A DNA stretch of 64,000 nucleotides from Blautia sp. (GTDB lineage: Bacteria > Bacillota > Clostridia > Lachnospirales > Lachnospiraceae), in the NCBI GenBank assembly GCA_023664455.1, contig JAMPFM010000004.1, positions 1-64,000 on the forward strand. Direction: 5' to 3'. The notes below the pieces were generated by a model, which saw only the letters and a program-made list of their open reading frames with translations, was not told the origin of the DNA and searched no databases. The position numbers and the translations under genes are program-made. This document shows positions 43,618 through 52,811 of the stretch, piece after piece. How positions within the stretch are numbered: the first letter of the stretch is position 1; every line of letters begins with the position of its first letter.

Positions 43618-46600
43618 CTAGAAATAATATACATTCTTTTTCCCAATATCAAATTTTACCGTAACACTTCCTCCATATATGCCCGTTCCCGTAACGGTAA
43701 CGGTTCCTTTATTTTTCCCTGCCTGCATATTCTTGCTTCCATAAGTAATCTTATAATCCTTTACAGTGAAAGTACTGTCTGCAACAGCTTCTTCCCTACC
43801 AGCGTCATTATTCGGATAGTAAGTAACCTTTATCTCCGGCTCCACATTAGAACCAGTATAAACTTTTTCCCCGATTACCTCAATCTTAATATTCCTGGAC
43901 GTCAATTTTGTCACATAAATATATTCTGCTAAGGAAACTTCCTTTTCACCCGTATAATTACCGATGCCTTTAATTGTCACCTTCGGTATGACAGCCGTAG
44001 TATCCGCCGTTCCCAAAGACCTGGCGTAGGCATTTATGATTTCTTCCGTACAGGCGGTCTTAACAAGCTCATAATCTTTTGTCGCGCCTTCACGCAAGAC
44101 CGTCCTGCCATCTAAAAGTTTGAACTTAAAATCTGCAAACTTCATGTTATCTTTTCTTGCTATAGGCGTACAGGATACCGTCAATGTCTGGACGTCCAGC
44201 GCCGTGCCAATATCGGTTTTCGCAATCTTAAACCGCACATTCAGCGTTCCTGCATAATTACCTTTTCCTTTGATTTTCATGACAGGATATTTATCCTGCA
44301 CCATATCGGAAGTCGTAACTGCTTTATGATTGGAATAGCTTACCGTATAATCCGTTCCCTGCTTTAAAGCAATTCCTTCCGCATTAACCAGGCGGAATGA
44401 AAGCGTCGCGCCGTTTTTAGAATAATTCGCGCTTTTTTCCTCCCACATAAGGGTAATACTATTCTTTTTAGCGTCCTTTTCAATTACGGACACATTATGG
44501 ACAATATTTCCAACATTCCCATCGATTTCCACAGTCTTGTCAAATAGTGATTCCGATAGATTCTGCGCCGCTATTTTAAAGGTCTTTTTAAAACTTCCGG
44601 TATAACCTGATGCCGGATTTGCTGTAAAGGTCATCGTCGCGGTTCCCTTTTTCAGATTATTCTTATAGCTAATCGTGTAATGAGTTCCATATAGCAGCGT
44701 TTTTGTTTCTGGAGTATCCACAGTCGGCTTTGTGGTAAGCGTGACCTTATTCTGGGTCACCGCCTTCCCTGTATAGGGCATGGAAACTTTCAAATCATTT
44801 TCATTTGGATTCTTATCTGCATCATATGTCTTAACCTCAATTGTTTTGGCGCTAAAAGCCATGCCGGTAATCTTAAAGGTAACGCTTTTTGAACCGAAAT
44901 ATCCCTTCGCCGGATTCCCTGTAATCGTCATCGTTGCAGTCCCTGCCCTATCGTTATTCTGATAGGTAATGAAATAATCTCCATCACTTTCTTTCCTGCT
45001 ATCATATTTCAGATAAGTAACTGTTTTCCCATTTTTTACGCTTACAGTAAATATATCATTTCCGTTCTCTTTTTCAACATCCTTTCCATTATCCAAAGCA
45101 TAATATTTTTTTCCGTCAGCGTCATAATACCCAGCCTTAAGCTGGACACCGCCTTCTTGATAATTTATGCTTTTCTGGTTTTTGCCTAACTTGATAGTGG
45201 CATTTTTTATCAGACCGCTTGCACTTTCCGTCACATAAATGCTTTTTACCACTTCCCCTGTGTAATTGCCAATTCCTGCAACAGTCATTGTAAACGTTCC
45301 ATAATACCCTTTTGGAATCGTGGGAATATTATACTTTTTATTTTTACTGTTATATTCAGTCATGCCAACCCATTCCTGGGGCTGTATATTTTCTCCGGAA
45401 GCGACGCTTGCATCGCATTCCACGTTTCCATTGGCTTTCAACGTCACCGTATAATCTATGCCCGGTTTCATCGCTTTTTTATATTTAAAAGAATTAAGCG
45501 CGGTCTGTACTTTTTTCGTATCTTTTATCATCTGCCCGCTATACTTCAAAGTAAAACCGGGTGCAAGCACGCTATCCCCATTTTCATCCTTTACCGCTAT
45601 ATCCGCGGGACAAATATAGAAATTTTTATAGATAGTTTCTGAATAGTTTCCTTTGCCTGTAATGATTACATAAGGATATTTTTTGCTAAAACTACCGGTA
45701 ACATTCTGCGTTGTCTCGTCTTTTTTTCCTGCGTTTGTGACTACAGCAGTTCCAATATCTGGAAGCTTCCCAGATTTATTCGTCAAAACCGCTTCCGTAT
45801 TCTGGGCATATTTAATCGTATAATCTTTTCCTGCCTTTAATAAGGTCTTCCCATCGCCATCATAGACGGTAACATTCGGTTTGAGGGCGCTTCCAGTATA
45901 TGTCTGCATCGGAATATCCTGGATGCATAACTGCAGACCACTTTCCTTTTCTTTCGCCGCATTCACAAGCCAGCAGGCATATAATACAATATCCGACTGC
46001 ACGATATCTGTATCAAAATTCCAAGCTTTTGCCGCAGCAAAAGTCTGATCTTTATACCATCCTGCAAAGGTATACCCTTTCGCTATAGGAATTTCCGGTC
46101 TGGTAATCAGACTTCCCGCTTTAACAGACATAGACGGTATCTGATTATTCCCGCCTTCATGTCCCGACAAATCAAAAGATACGGTATAGGCAACCTTTTC
46201 TTCCGCTATAACCAGTCTGCCTCTACGGTATTCCCTAATTTCATAATTCATGCCAGCATCTGCATTGTCGGGAATAATCTCATAAACCCCCGGCGTTTCT
46301 AAATCGATAGACTCCTTATCTACATTATAAGTAAAGACAGGTTCCTTTATCAGCGCATCCTGATTCACCAAACCTGTTACCTTATAGTCATAAGATGCGG
46401 GCAGGGATTCTCCTTTCACCAGAGTTATGTCTTGTGCCGTAATCGTTATCGGTGCAGGTAATATCTCAAAAGGATATTCTTTCATTCCCACATACTTGCC
46501 GTATCCAATATCCCGCACGGTTATCGTCATGATATATTTGCCGGCATTCACAGGCGCGACGCTGCTTTCTTTCTCATTCTCGTCTTTATCGATAGCATCC

Positions 46601-47733
46601 TCGTCCGCCCCATAAGGGGTTCCATCAGCCTGTATTCCCCGATAGCTGTACCAACACCCATAGCGTTCTGTCTCATCGACAGCGACGCTTCCATCCTCAT
46701 CTGTTTCAATAAACAACTTGCCGCTATAAGAAATCGGACTGCCATTATAAACCCTGTCATTCATCGTAATACCGGATATGGTAAGCGGTTTCTCATACTT
46801 CTGGATTAACTTGACATCCAGCAGGGAATCCTGATAGTTTTCAAAAGATACCTTTATCGTAATGATTACCGAATTGCCGCCCGTTCCCACATTTGTACTA
46901 TATGCAAGAATCCCTTTTGTATTGACAAACGGTTTACAAGACAATACATTGTCAACATACTCATCAGACTCCGTAACCGCTTCTACTTTATAATTCGTCT
47001 TCTTTCCATAGGAAGCAAAACTGCCGGACATATCATAAGTCCGCCATGTCATCTCTTCTCCACACTCCGGTGCATAAATAACCGTCTTTTCCCTTACTGG
47101 GGCTTTTGCCTTTTTGATGGGAAAGACTTGCGCAACTGTCCCGCTGTATTCTCCCCGTCCATTGATAAAGACTGTCGGGGCATTCTTTGCCATGCCTTCC
47201 TCAAGGCTGCCTTCATATGCGTTTACATTATTCCGGTAAGACAGCGTATAGTCCCTGCCTATTTGTAATATCTTTTCTTCCTCCCCCAACAGGAAAGATA
47301 CAATAGGCACCGGCGTCTTTTGCCTTCCATCATACACATAATCCATTTCCGGCAGCGTAACAATCAGCCCAGACGTTTCTAACGCGCTGGCTATCGTCAG
47401 CTCAATCCTGTCTGTCAGGATAACGCCGTTTTGTTCATAAGTAACAACCAATGCCGTCGTTTTACTCTGCGTAGTATCAATGGTATCTATATTGGTACGA
47501 TATTCCGCACTGTCCAGCTTTCTGACGCTTCCGTCCTTTCCATAATAGGTTACTGTCAGGTCTTCCAGTGTCACTTTTTCCCCTAATCCGTAGACAGTTT
47601 TTGTTTTTTCCGCCTTAATCGATGAGGATACATCCGGCTTCCTGCCTTTCGACAATAGGATACTATAATTCAGATTTTGCGGCAGTTTTGTATATTTTGT
47701 CCCCTTGGCATCATACCAGGTTCCAGCTGGCAA
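43618..47733 (-). CDS. C-terminal part of a giant surface protein (Ig-like/MBG repeats), separated by an in-frame TAG
   Basis: This frame continues the BspA-like gene after a TAG at 47803-47805, with 23 sense codons between that stop and the TTG at 47733 given here as a nominal start. The junction reads ILG-stop-CGNLATLYTPYNIPS, and then LPAGTWYDAKGTKYTKLPQNL, the usual segment after such leucine-rich repeats. Next come about eight Ig/MBG-like modules marked by KGxGNYxGxxxxxFxI endings and an InlB-type repeat (GYTFAGWYKDQTF, around residue 560). No LPXTG or C-terminal membrane segment is present. Independent initiation at the TTG is weakly possible (GGGGATGAATTAAAA precedes it), but without a signal peptide the product would stay inside. 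Best read as a broken half. Confidence 0.75.
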   Translation of the reverse strand: MPAGTWYDAKGTKYTKLPQNLNYSILLSKGRKPDVSSSIKAEKTKTVYGLGEKVTLEDLTVTYYGKDGSVRKLDSAEYRTNIDTIDTTQSKTTALVVTYEQNGVILTDRIELTIASALETSGLIVTLPEMDYVYDGRQKTPVPIVSFLLGEEEKILQIGRDYTLSYRNNVNAYEGSLEEGMAKNAPTVFINGRGEYSGTVAQVFPIKKAKAPVREKTVIYAPECGEEMTWRTYDMSGSFASYGKKTNYKVEAVTESDEYVDNVLSCKPFVNTKGILAYSTNVGTGGNSVIITIKVSFENYQDSLLDVKLIQKYEKPLTISGITMNDRVYNGSPISYSGKLFIETDEDGSVAVDETERYGCWYSYRGIQADGTPYGADEDAIDKDENEKESSVAPVNAGKYIMTITVRDIGYGKYVGMKEYPFEILPAPITITAQDITLVKGESLPASYDYKVTGLVNQDALIKEPVFTYNVDKESIDLETPGVYEIIPDNADAGMNYEIREYRRGRLVIAEEKVAYTVSFDLSGHEGGNNQIPSMSVKAGSLITRPEIPIAKGYTFAGWYKDQTFAAAKAWNFDTDIVQSDIVLYACWLVNAAKEKESGLQLCIQDIPMQTYTGSALKPNVTVYDGDGKTLLKAGKDYTIKYAQNTEAVLTNKSGKLPDIGTAVVTNAGKKDETTQNVTGSFSKKYPYVIITGKGNYSETIYKNFYICPADIAVKDENGDSVLAPGFTLKYSGQMIKDTKKVQTALNSFKYKKAMKPGIDYTVTLKANGNVECDASVASGENIQPQEWVGMTEYNSKNKKYNIPTIPKGYYGTFTMTVAGIGNYTGEVVKSIYVTESASGLIKNATIKLGKNQKSINYQEGGVQLKAGYYDADGKKYYALDNGKDVEKENGNDIFTVSVKNGKTVTYLKYDSRKESDGDYFITYQNNDRAGTATMTITGNPAKGYFGSKSVTFKITGMAFSAKTIEVKTYDADKNPNENDLKVSMPYTGKAVTQNKVTLTTKPTVDTPETKTLLYGTHYTISYKNNLKKGTATMTFTANPASGYTGSFKKTFKIAAQNLSESLFDKTVEIDGNVGNIVHNVSVIEKDAKKNSITLMWEEKSANYSKNGATLSFRLVNAEGIALKQGTDYTVSYSNHKAVTTSDMVQDKYPVMKIKGKGNYAGTLNVRFKIAKTDIGTALDVQTLTVSCTPIARKDNMKFADFKFKLLDGRTVLREGATKDYELVKTACTEEIINAYARSLGTADTTAVIPKVTIKGIGNYTGEKEVSLAEYIYVTKLTSRNIKIEVIGEKVYTGSNVEPEIKVTYYPNNDAGREEAVADSTFTVKDYKITYGSKNMQAGKNKGTVTVTGTGIYGGSVTVKFDIGKKNVYYF

Positions 47734-47802
47734 TTTTAATTCATCCCCATCAAGGTTAGACGGAATATTGTATGGCGTATAAAGAGTGGCAAGATTACCG
47801 CA

Positions 47803-49686
47803 CTATCCTAAGATATTCAGCCCACTTTCCAGATTCTTTAGATTAAACCCACTCAAATCCAAACTTGTCAGGCTATTACACTCATAAAACATATCGCTCA
47901 AATATATAACTTTTGATGTATCAAAACTGCTTAAATCTATGCTCTTTAAACTTCTACACAAAAAGAACATATAGTCCATTCTCGTGGTATTACTGGTACT
48001 AAAATTACTCAGATCCACCTCCGGCAAGCTATAGCATTCCGTAAACAAAAACTGCATCTCTTCCACATTACTGGTATCGAAGCTGCTCAAATCTACACTG
48101 ACCAGATTATTGCAATAAGCAAACAGGTATGACATATTTTTTACATTGCGGGTGTCAAAACTGCTTAAATCCACACTGATTAGATTTGTACAAAAAGAAA
48201 ACATACTGCTAATATCAGTCGCGTTGCTGGAATCAAATCCGCTTAAATTCACATTGACCAGACTTGTACAATGCTGGAACATTTTACTTAAATCCGTCAC
48301 TTTTACAGGATTAAAACCGCTCAAATCTATACTTTCCAAATCACTGCTGCCATAAAACAGATATTCCATATCAGTCACATTTGAGACGTCAAACCCGCTT
48401 AAATCCAAGGTTTTCACACCACATGCACTAAACATCTCTTCCATGTTGGTAACATTGGAAGTCTGAAAACCACTCAAGTCTAAATAGTCTACAGAACATG
48501 CCTCAAACATGGCCTGCATATTTGTTACATTTCGGGTATCAAAACCGCTTAAATCCAATACCTCCCCCGGAATGGCTGCCTCACTAAACATATGACTCAT
48601 ATCCGTCACGCTGCTGGTATCAAAGTTTCCTACATCTTCACTGACACCATTGCACTTATTAAACATATAACTCATATCTGCCACATTGCCAGTATCAAAA
48701 CTACTTAGGTTCATTCCTTTGACATAGCAATAACAGCGTTCAAACATATGGCTCATATCCGTTACATTGCTGGTATCAAAACTACTTAAATCCAATGCAT
48801 TCCACTGGTTATAAGCATAGCCGCTGAACATATAGCTCATATCCGTCACATTATCCGTATGTAACTGGCTAAAATCCAGAGTTCCATCAAAGTGATAACT
48901 GACATCTCTGTCACAATTCTCGAACATATGGCTCATATTGGTGACACTGCTGGTATCAAAGCCGCTCAAATCCATACGAATCAGCTTCTGGCAGTCATAA
49001 AACATATAGGATGCATCGGTCATCCCTGTCACACGGACTTCTGCAGATTTAATGGATTTTGCATAGGATTTCCAGGGCGCCCTTGTATTGGAATCGGTAA
49101 TCGGTCCAAACTCGCCTGTACCTTCCACTGTCAACTTCCAATCGGCATCAATCGTCCAGGTAATACCCTGATAACTGCCACTTGCAATATCTCCTTCGGA
49201 AGCTGTCAATTCCGGCGCTATTTCCGGTTCTTCCAATTCTTCCCCCGGCATTTCCTCATCCTCAGTTATTTCTTCTTCATTATTGTCTTCTACAGTATTA
49301 CCCTCTTCAGGGTTATATTCCCCAGATTCTTCATCCGATTCTTGCTCTTCTATTGCTCCTTTGCCGGATTCATCTTCTAAAGTTTCACCGGACATAGAAG
49401 GTTCTGTCCCATCCTCGCCGGTGCCGGTATCCGGTAAGCCGGGCTTCCTATCTTCATCTGACTCCCCTTCTGATGGAGCTTTTGGCATTTCTGCTCCCAC
49501 GATTCCCTTATTAGACTCTTCTGTATTGCCTTTTTCCTGTTGGGAATCCAAATGCTCCCCACTAGATTCGATAGATTCCGCCTTTAGCCCGGCTGCCTGT
49601 ACTGGCATCCCGACCGATAGAATATTGGTAATCACCAACACGATGCATAAAAACCTTGCTAAAAGACCATATTTCTTTCTTCCCAT
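47803..49686 (-). CDS. N-terminal part of a BspA-like (DUF285) surface protein, 627 aa, ends at a premature TAG
   Basis: The ATG follows AGAAGGAGAAAAGG. A signal peptide (LLARFLCIVLVITNILSVG, cleavage near VQAAG) leads to a 130-residue Glu/Ser/Gly-rich stalk and about fifteen DUF285 repeats of the form LDLSGFDTSNVTNMSxMFxxC. The last repeat is cut: SLTSLDLSGFNLKNLESGLNILG, then TAG where the repeat expects one residue before Cys. Downstream sense codons in the same frame resume the family pattern. The secreted 627-residue piece would lack the entire Ig-like part. The gene begins 13 nt after the CoxE-like gene, so it is probably cotranscribed. Confidence 0.85.
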   Translation of the reverse strand: MGRKKYGLLARFLCIVLVITNILSVGMPVQAAGLKAESIESSGEHLDSQQEKGNTEESNKGIVGAEMPKAPSEGESDEDRKPGLPDTGTGEDGTEPSMSGETLEDESGKGAIEEQESDEESGEYNPEEGNTVEDNNEEEITEDEEMPGEELEEPEIAPELTASEGDIASGSYQGITWTIDADWKLTVEGTGEFGPITDSNTRAPWKSYAKSIKSAEVRVTGMTDASYMFYDCQKLIRMDLSGFDTSSVTNMSHMFENCDRDVSYHFDGTLDFSQLHTDNVTDMSYMFSGYAYNQWNALDLSSFDTSNVTDMSHMFERCYCYVKGMNLSSFDTGNVADMSYMFNKCNGVSEDVGNFDTSSVTDMSHMFSEAAIPGEVLDLSGFDTRNVTNMQAMFEACSVDYLDLSGFQTSNVTNMEEMFSACGVKTLDLSGFDVSNVTDMEYLFYGSSDLESIDLSGFNPVKVTDLSKMFQHCTSLVNVNLSGFDSSNATDISSMFSFCTNLISVDLSSFDTRNVKNMSYLFAYCNNLVSVDLSSFDTSNVEEMQFLFTECYSLPEVDLSNFSTSNTTRMDYMFFLCRSLKSIDLSSFDTSKVIYLSDMFYECNSLTSLDLSGFNLKNLESGLNILG

Positions 49687-49699
49687 TCCTTTTCTCCTT

Positions 49700-50899
49700 C
49701 TACTTATTCGTCATCAACTTCACCATCGCCCGATTCAGTCCGTCCACCGTCAGCTTATACATCGGAAACATCCCTTTGATGGCGGTTTCCGCTTCCCGCC
49801 AGGGCGCATGTCCAGGCGCCATCTTGGGATTGAGCCAGACGATTTTCTTATAGTGCTTCTTCATAAGCTGCAGCCATTCCATACCGGAAAGCCCCCCATT
49901 TGGGCCCCTGTAATTGCCGGACGTGGAATACAGCTCTTCTGGCGCCATCGCGGCATCGCCCACGATAATCACTTTATAATCGCTGTCTAAGTTGCGGAAC
50001 ATCCATTCCGTATCAATCCAATCCCCATTTTCACATTCCGGGGTCTTATAGAGTTTGGAATAAATACAGTTATGAAAATAATAAGTTTTGACATCTTTAT
50101 AATGATTTGACTTGTGTACCGACTGGAAAAGCTCGTTTAACAGATTGCTATAGGGAATCATCGTACCGCCGGAATCCATCAAAAGCAGCAGTTTCACCGC
50201 ATTTTTCCGTGGTCTTTCCATGACAATCTGAAGACATCCGCCGTTGTTGCATGTCTTATCGATTGTGCCGTCGATATCCAGTTCAGTCTTAGGGATATCC
50301 AGTTTCGAGGAAAACTGGCGCAGTTTCCTAAGCGCCATCTGGAATTGTCTATTATCCAGAATCCTATCGTCCCTAAAATCCCGGTATTTCCTTGCACCGA
50401 TGACCTGGAATGCGGACTGATAGCCAGTGGAACCTCCCACCCGGATTCCGCCCATGTTGCCGCCGGTGTTTCCAAAAGACGTTTTCCCCATCGTACCAAT
50501 CCAAAAACTTCCGCCGTTATGCTCGGAATCCTGGTCCCGCAAACGGTCCTTAAACTTCTGCTCCACGTCTTCTTTATCCACCTGAACCTGCTCTTCGTTC
50601 ATGACATGGCGCATTTCCTCATGCTGCTCGTCTATCATATCCGACTTATCCAGCCACCTAAGCATATTCTTGCTGATTTCATTTTCTGACTGGATTCCTT
50701 TAAACACCTCGTCAAACGCCATATCAAATTTGTCAAATTCCGTTTCCGATTTTACTAAAATCATACGGGATATATAATAAAAATCCGTCAGGCTGCTATT
50801 ACAGAGTCCCTGGGAAAGCGCTTCCTGTAAAGTCAGCCATTCCGTCAGGGTAACATGAAGTCCTTTTGCTTTCAATGTGTAAAAAAATTTACTAAACAT
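49700..50899 (-). CDS. CoxE-like VWA domain protein, 399 aa
   Basis: Belongs to the CoxE/YehP-like VWA proteins that pair with MoxR ATPases. N-terminal helical part (1-150), a Gly-rich linker (GNTGGNMGGIRVGG, near 165-180) and a C-terminal von Willebrand A fold whose MIDAS is DSGGTM (near 240) instead of DxSxS. Later metal-site residues fit DAAMAPEELY. The pair is thought to act as a chaperone/metal-insertion machine for a client protein. It is 48 nt downstream of the MoxR gene and 13 nt upstream of the surface protein gene. Confidence 0.85.
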   Translation of the reverse strand: MFSKFFYTLKAKGLHVTLTEWLTLQEALSQGLCNSSLTDFYYISRMILVKSETEFDKFDMAFDEVFKGIQSENEISKNMLRWLDKSDMIDEQHEEMRHVMNEEQVQVDKEDVEQKFKDRLRDQDSEHNGGSFWIGTMGKTSFGNTGGNMGGIRVGGSTGYQSAFQVIGARKYRDFRDDRILDNRQFQMALRKLRQFSSKLDIPKTELDIDGTIDKTCNNGGCLQIVMERPRKNAVKLLLLMDSGGTMIPYSNLLNELFQSVHKSNHYKDVKTYYFHNCIYSKLYKTPECENGDWIDTEWMFRNLDSDYKVIIVGDAAMAPEELYSTSGNYRGPNGGLSGMEWLQLMKKHYKKIVWLNPKMAPGHAPWREAETAIKGMFPMYKLTVDGLNRAMVKLMTNK

Positions 50900-50947
50900 A
50901 TACAGCGCGCCTTTCTGCCTTTTTGGTCACAGCGTTTATTGCGTCTA

Positions 50948-51769
50948 TTAGTCCACCCGATGCTTCAATGTTTCCAAATCCTCGTCCTTCTTTACGACCA
51001 CGCCGATAAAGGGCAGCTCTTCCCGCAGTCTGTCCGTAGGGATTCCGCCGATTTGCAGAGCGTTAATCCAGTCAATCAGTTCCGAAGTGCTTGGTTTCTT
51101 ACGGATATCCTTAATAGAACGAATCCAGTAAAATACTTCCATAGCATCTTTTAACAATTTTTCTTCCACATTCGGATAATGGGTTTTAACAATTTCTTCC
51201 ATCAGTTCCGCATTCGGAAAATCGATATAGTGGAAAATACATCTTCTCAGAAATGCATCCGGCAGCTCTTTTTCCGCATTGGACGTAATAATGACAATCG
51301 GTCTATGTTTTGCCTTGACGGTCCTTTTCGTCTCATGGATATAAAACTCCATCTGGTCTAATTCCCATAACAAATCATTGGGAAATTCCAAATCTGCTTT
51401 ATCAATTTCATCAATCAGCAGCACAACTTGCTCTTCGGAGTCAAAAGCCTCACCTAATTTGCCAAGCTTGATGTATCTGGCGATATCGTCTACGCCCTCT
51501 TCGCCAAACTGTCCATCATAAAGTCGCTGTATCGTATCATAAACATACAGACCTTCCTGGGCTTTCGTGGTAGACTTGATATTCCAGATGACAAGTTTCT
51601 TTCCAAGCGATTCTGCTACCGCCTGTGCAAGCATCGTCTTCCCGGTGCCCGGCTCCCCTTTAATCAATAGCGGTTTCTGTAACGCAACCGCAACGTTTAC
51701 GCTGGCAAGCAGCTCTTTGGACGCTACATACTGTGAAGTGCTGGTAAATGTGTTTTTCTGTTCGCTCAT
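50948..51769 (-). CDS. MoxR-family AAA+ ATPase, 273 aa
   Basis: Walker A GEPGTGKTMLAQAVAE (near 39), Walker B VVLLIDEIDKAD, sensor VIITSNAEKELPDAFLRRC with the Arg finger. This is the MoxR/CoxD profile. The start at 51769 follows GGAAGGGAATCAGA; upstream codons have no site. Forms a gene pair with the CoxE-like VWA protein. Possible roles are remodelling or maturation of an envelope or metalloenzyme client; nothing in the sequence fixes which. Confidence 0.9.
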   Translation of the reverse strand: MSEQKNTFTSTSQYVASKELLASVNVAVALQKPLLIKGEPGTGKTMLAQAVAESLGKKLVIWNIKSTTKAQEGLYVYDTIQRLYDGQFGEEGVDDIARYIKLGKLGEAFDSEEQVVLLIDEIDKADLEFPNDLLWELDQMEFYIHETKRTVKAKHRPIVIITSNAEKELPDAFLRRCIFHYIDFPNAELMEEIVKTHYPNVEEKLLKDAMEVFYWIRSIKDIRKKPSTSELIDWINALQIGGIPTDRLREELPFIGVVVKKDEDLETLKHRVD

Positions 51770-51888
51770 ATTCTGATTCCCTTCCGATTCTTGATAAATA
51801 TCTAAATTTATGTTACGATATTTTGAAAATAAAAGCAAGATATTGTTAGGACAACCTACACAATAATGAGAAAGGATTGATTACAATC

Positions 51889-52743
51889 ATGATAAGCAAT
51901 TTATTGGACAAAACCGGGCAGTCCCTCTCTTTTGAGGTTTCCCCGCCCAAAACAGAAGAAGAATTTCAGGCGATTTTTGCGAAACTGGACGTTATGGCGT
52001 CCCTGCACCCCGACTTTATCAGCTGCACCTATGGGGCGGGCGGTTCCAGGGCAGGAAAGACCGTGGAAATTGCATCTTATATCAAAAATCAGCTACATAC
52101 CGATACCATTGCCCACATGACCTGTGTTGGTTTTAAACAGGATGACCTGCAAAAGAACTGTGAATTGCTGGAAAAAGAAGGGATTTCATACGTTATGGCG
52201 CTGCGCGGCGACAGACCGCAGGCAATGACCGACGAGCAATATAACGGCAGGGAATTTTTCTATGCTTCCGATATGATACGCTATCTGAAAGCCAACACCT
52301 CCTTACAGATTGCGGGAGCCTGTTATCCAGAAAAACATTATGAAGCAGAAAGCATAGAAAGCGATTTGACCCATCTGAAAGAAAAAGTTGACGCCGGTGC
52401 AAGTTTTCTGATTACGCAGCTATTTTTTGACAATGATATCTTTTACCGTTTTATGGAACGGGTTCGTGACAAAGGCATTACCGTCCCGGTCTGTGCGGGT
52501 ATCATGCCGATTACAAGCGCGAAACAGATTGGTACAAGCATTACCTTATCCGGTTCCTCTGTTCCGAAAGAGCTTTCCGATATGATTGCCACTTACGGGG
52601 ATGATAAAGAAGAGATGCGAAAAGCGGGTATCGATTACGCCATACGCCAGATACGCAGCTTAAAAGAGCACGGCGTAGACGGCATTCATCTCTATACGAT
52701 GAACAGACCGAAGACTACGGCGGAAATTGTGGCGCAAATCTAA
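51889..52743 (+). CDS. metF: 5,10-methylenetetrahydrofolate reductase, 284 aa
   Basis: FAD enzyme of one-carbon metabolism, MetF fold: SFEVSPPKTEEEFQ, CTYGAGGSRAGKTVEIA, HMTCVGF, ALRGDRPQ and ACYPEKHYEA, and GADFLITQLFFDND-like ASFLITQLFFDND. The start at 51889 sits behind AAAGGATTG; a TTG four codons earlier is less likely. In acetogenic relatives it belongs to the methyl branch; here it stands alone and could serve methionine synthesis. No SAM riboswitch is visible upstream. Confidence 0.93.
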   Translation: MISNLLDKTGQSLSFEVSPPKTEEEFQAIFAKLDVMASLHPDFISCTYGAGGSRAGKTVEIASYIKNQLHTDTIAHMTCVGFKQDDLQKNCELLEKEGISYVMALRGDRPQAMTDEQYNGREFFYASDMIRYLKANTSLQIAGACYPEKHYEAESIESDLTHLKEKVDAGASFLITQLFFDNDIFYRFMERVRDKGITVPVCAGIMPITSAKQIGTSITLSGSSVPKELSDMIATYGDDKEEMRKAGIDYAIRQIRSLKEHGVDGIHLYTMNRPKTTAEIVAQI

Positions 52744-52744
52744 G

Positions 52745-52790
52745 AAGGAGCCGGCGCATTAAGTGATTAGTGCGCCAGCTCCTTTTCTTT
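52745..52790. terminator. strong hairpin terminator after metF, shared with convergent gpsA
   Basis: AAGGAGC-C-GGCGCA pairs with TGCGCC-A-GCTCCTT around a short loop, followed on the plus strand by TTTTCTTT. On the minus strand the hairpin can also protect the gpsA transcript end, with a weaker T-tract. Confidence 0.85.
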
Positions 52791-52811
52791 CATCCCAGAT
52801 AACAATCATTT

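Noticed and set aside
47820..49000. Regular repeats that could be mistaken for a CRISPR array
   Set aside because: The repeats are coding DUF285 modules, imperfect and continuous in frame, without spacers; no cas genes are present. No CRISPR array was seen elsewhere.
49283..49990. Plus-strand 235-codon frame rich in Ser and Pro
   Set aside because: Antisense to the low-complexity Glu/Ser stalk of the surface protein and the CoxE-like gene; the composition is a mirror of that repeat.
51770..51888. Possible SAM riboswitch upstream of metF
   Set aside because: The gap is too short and lacks the conserved riboswitch core; only an ordinary ribosome binding site is seen.
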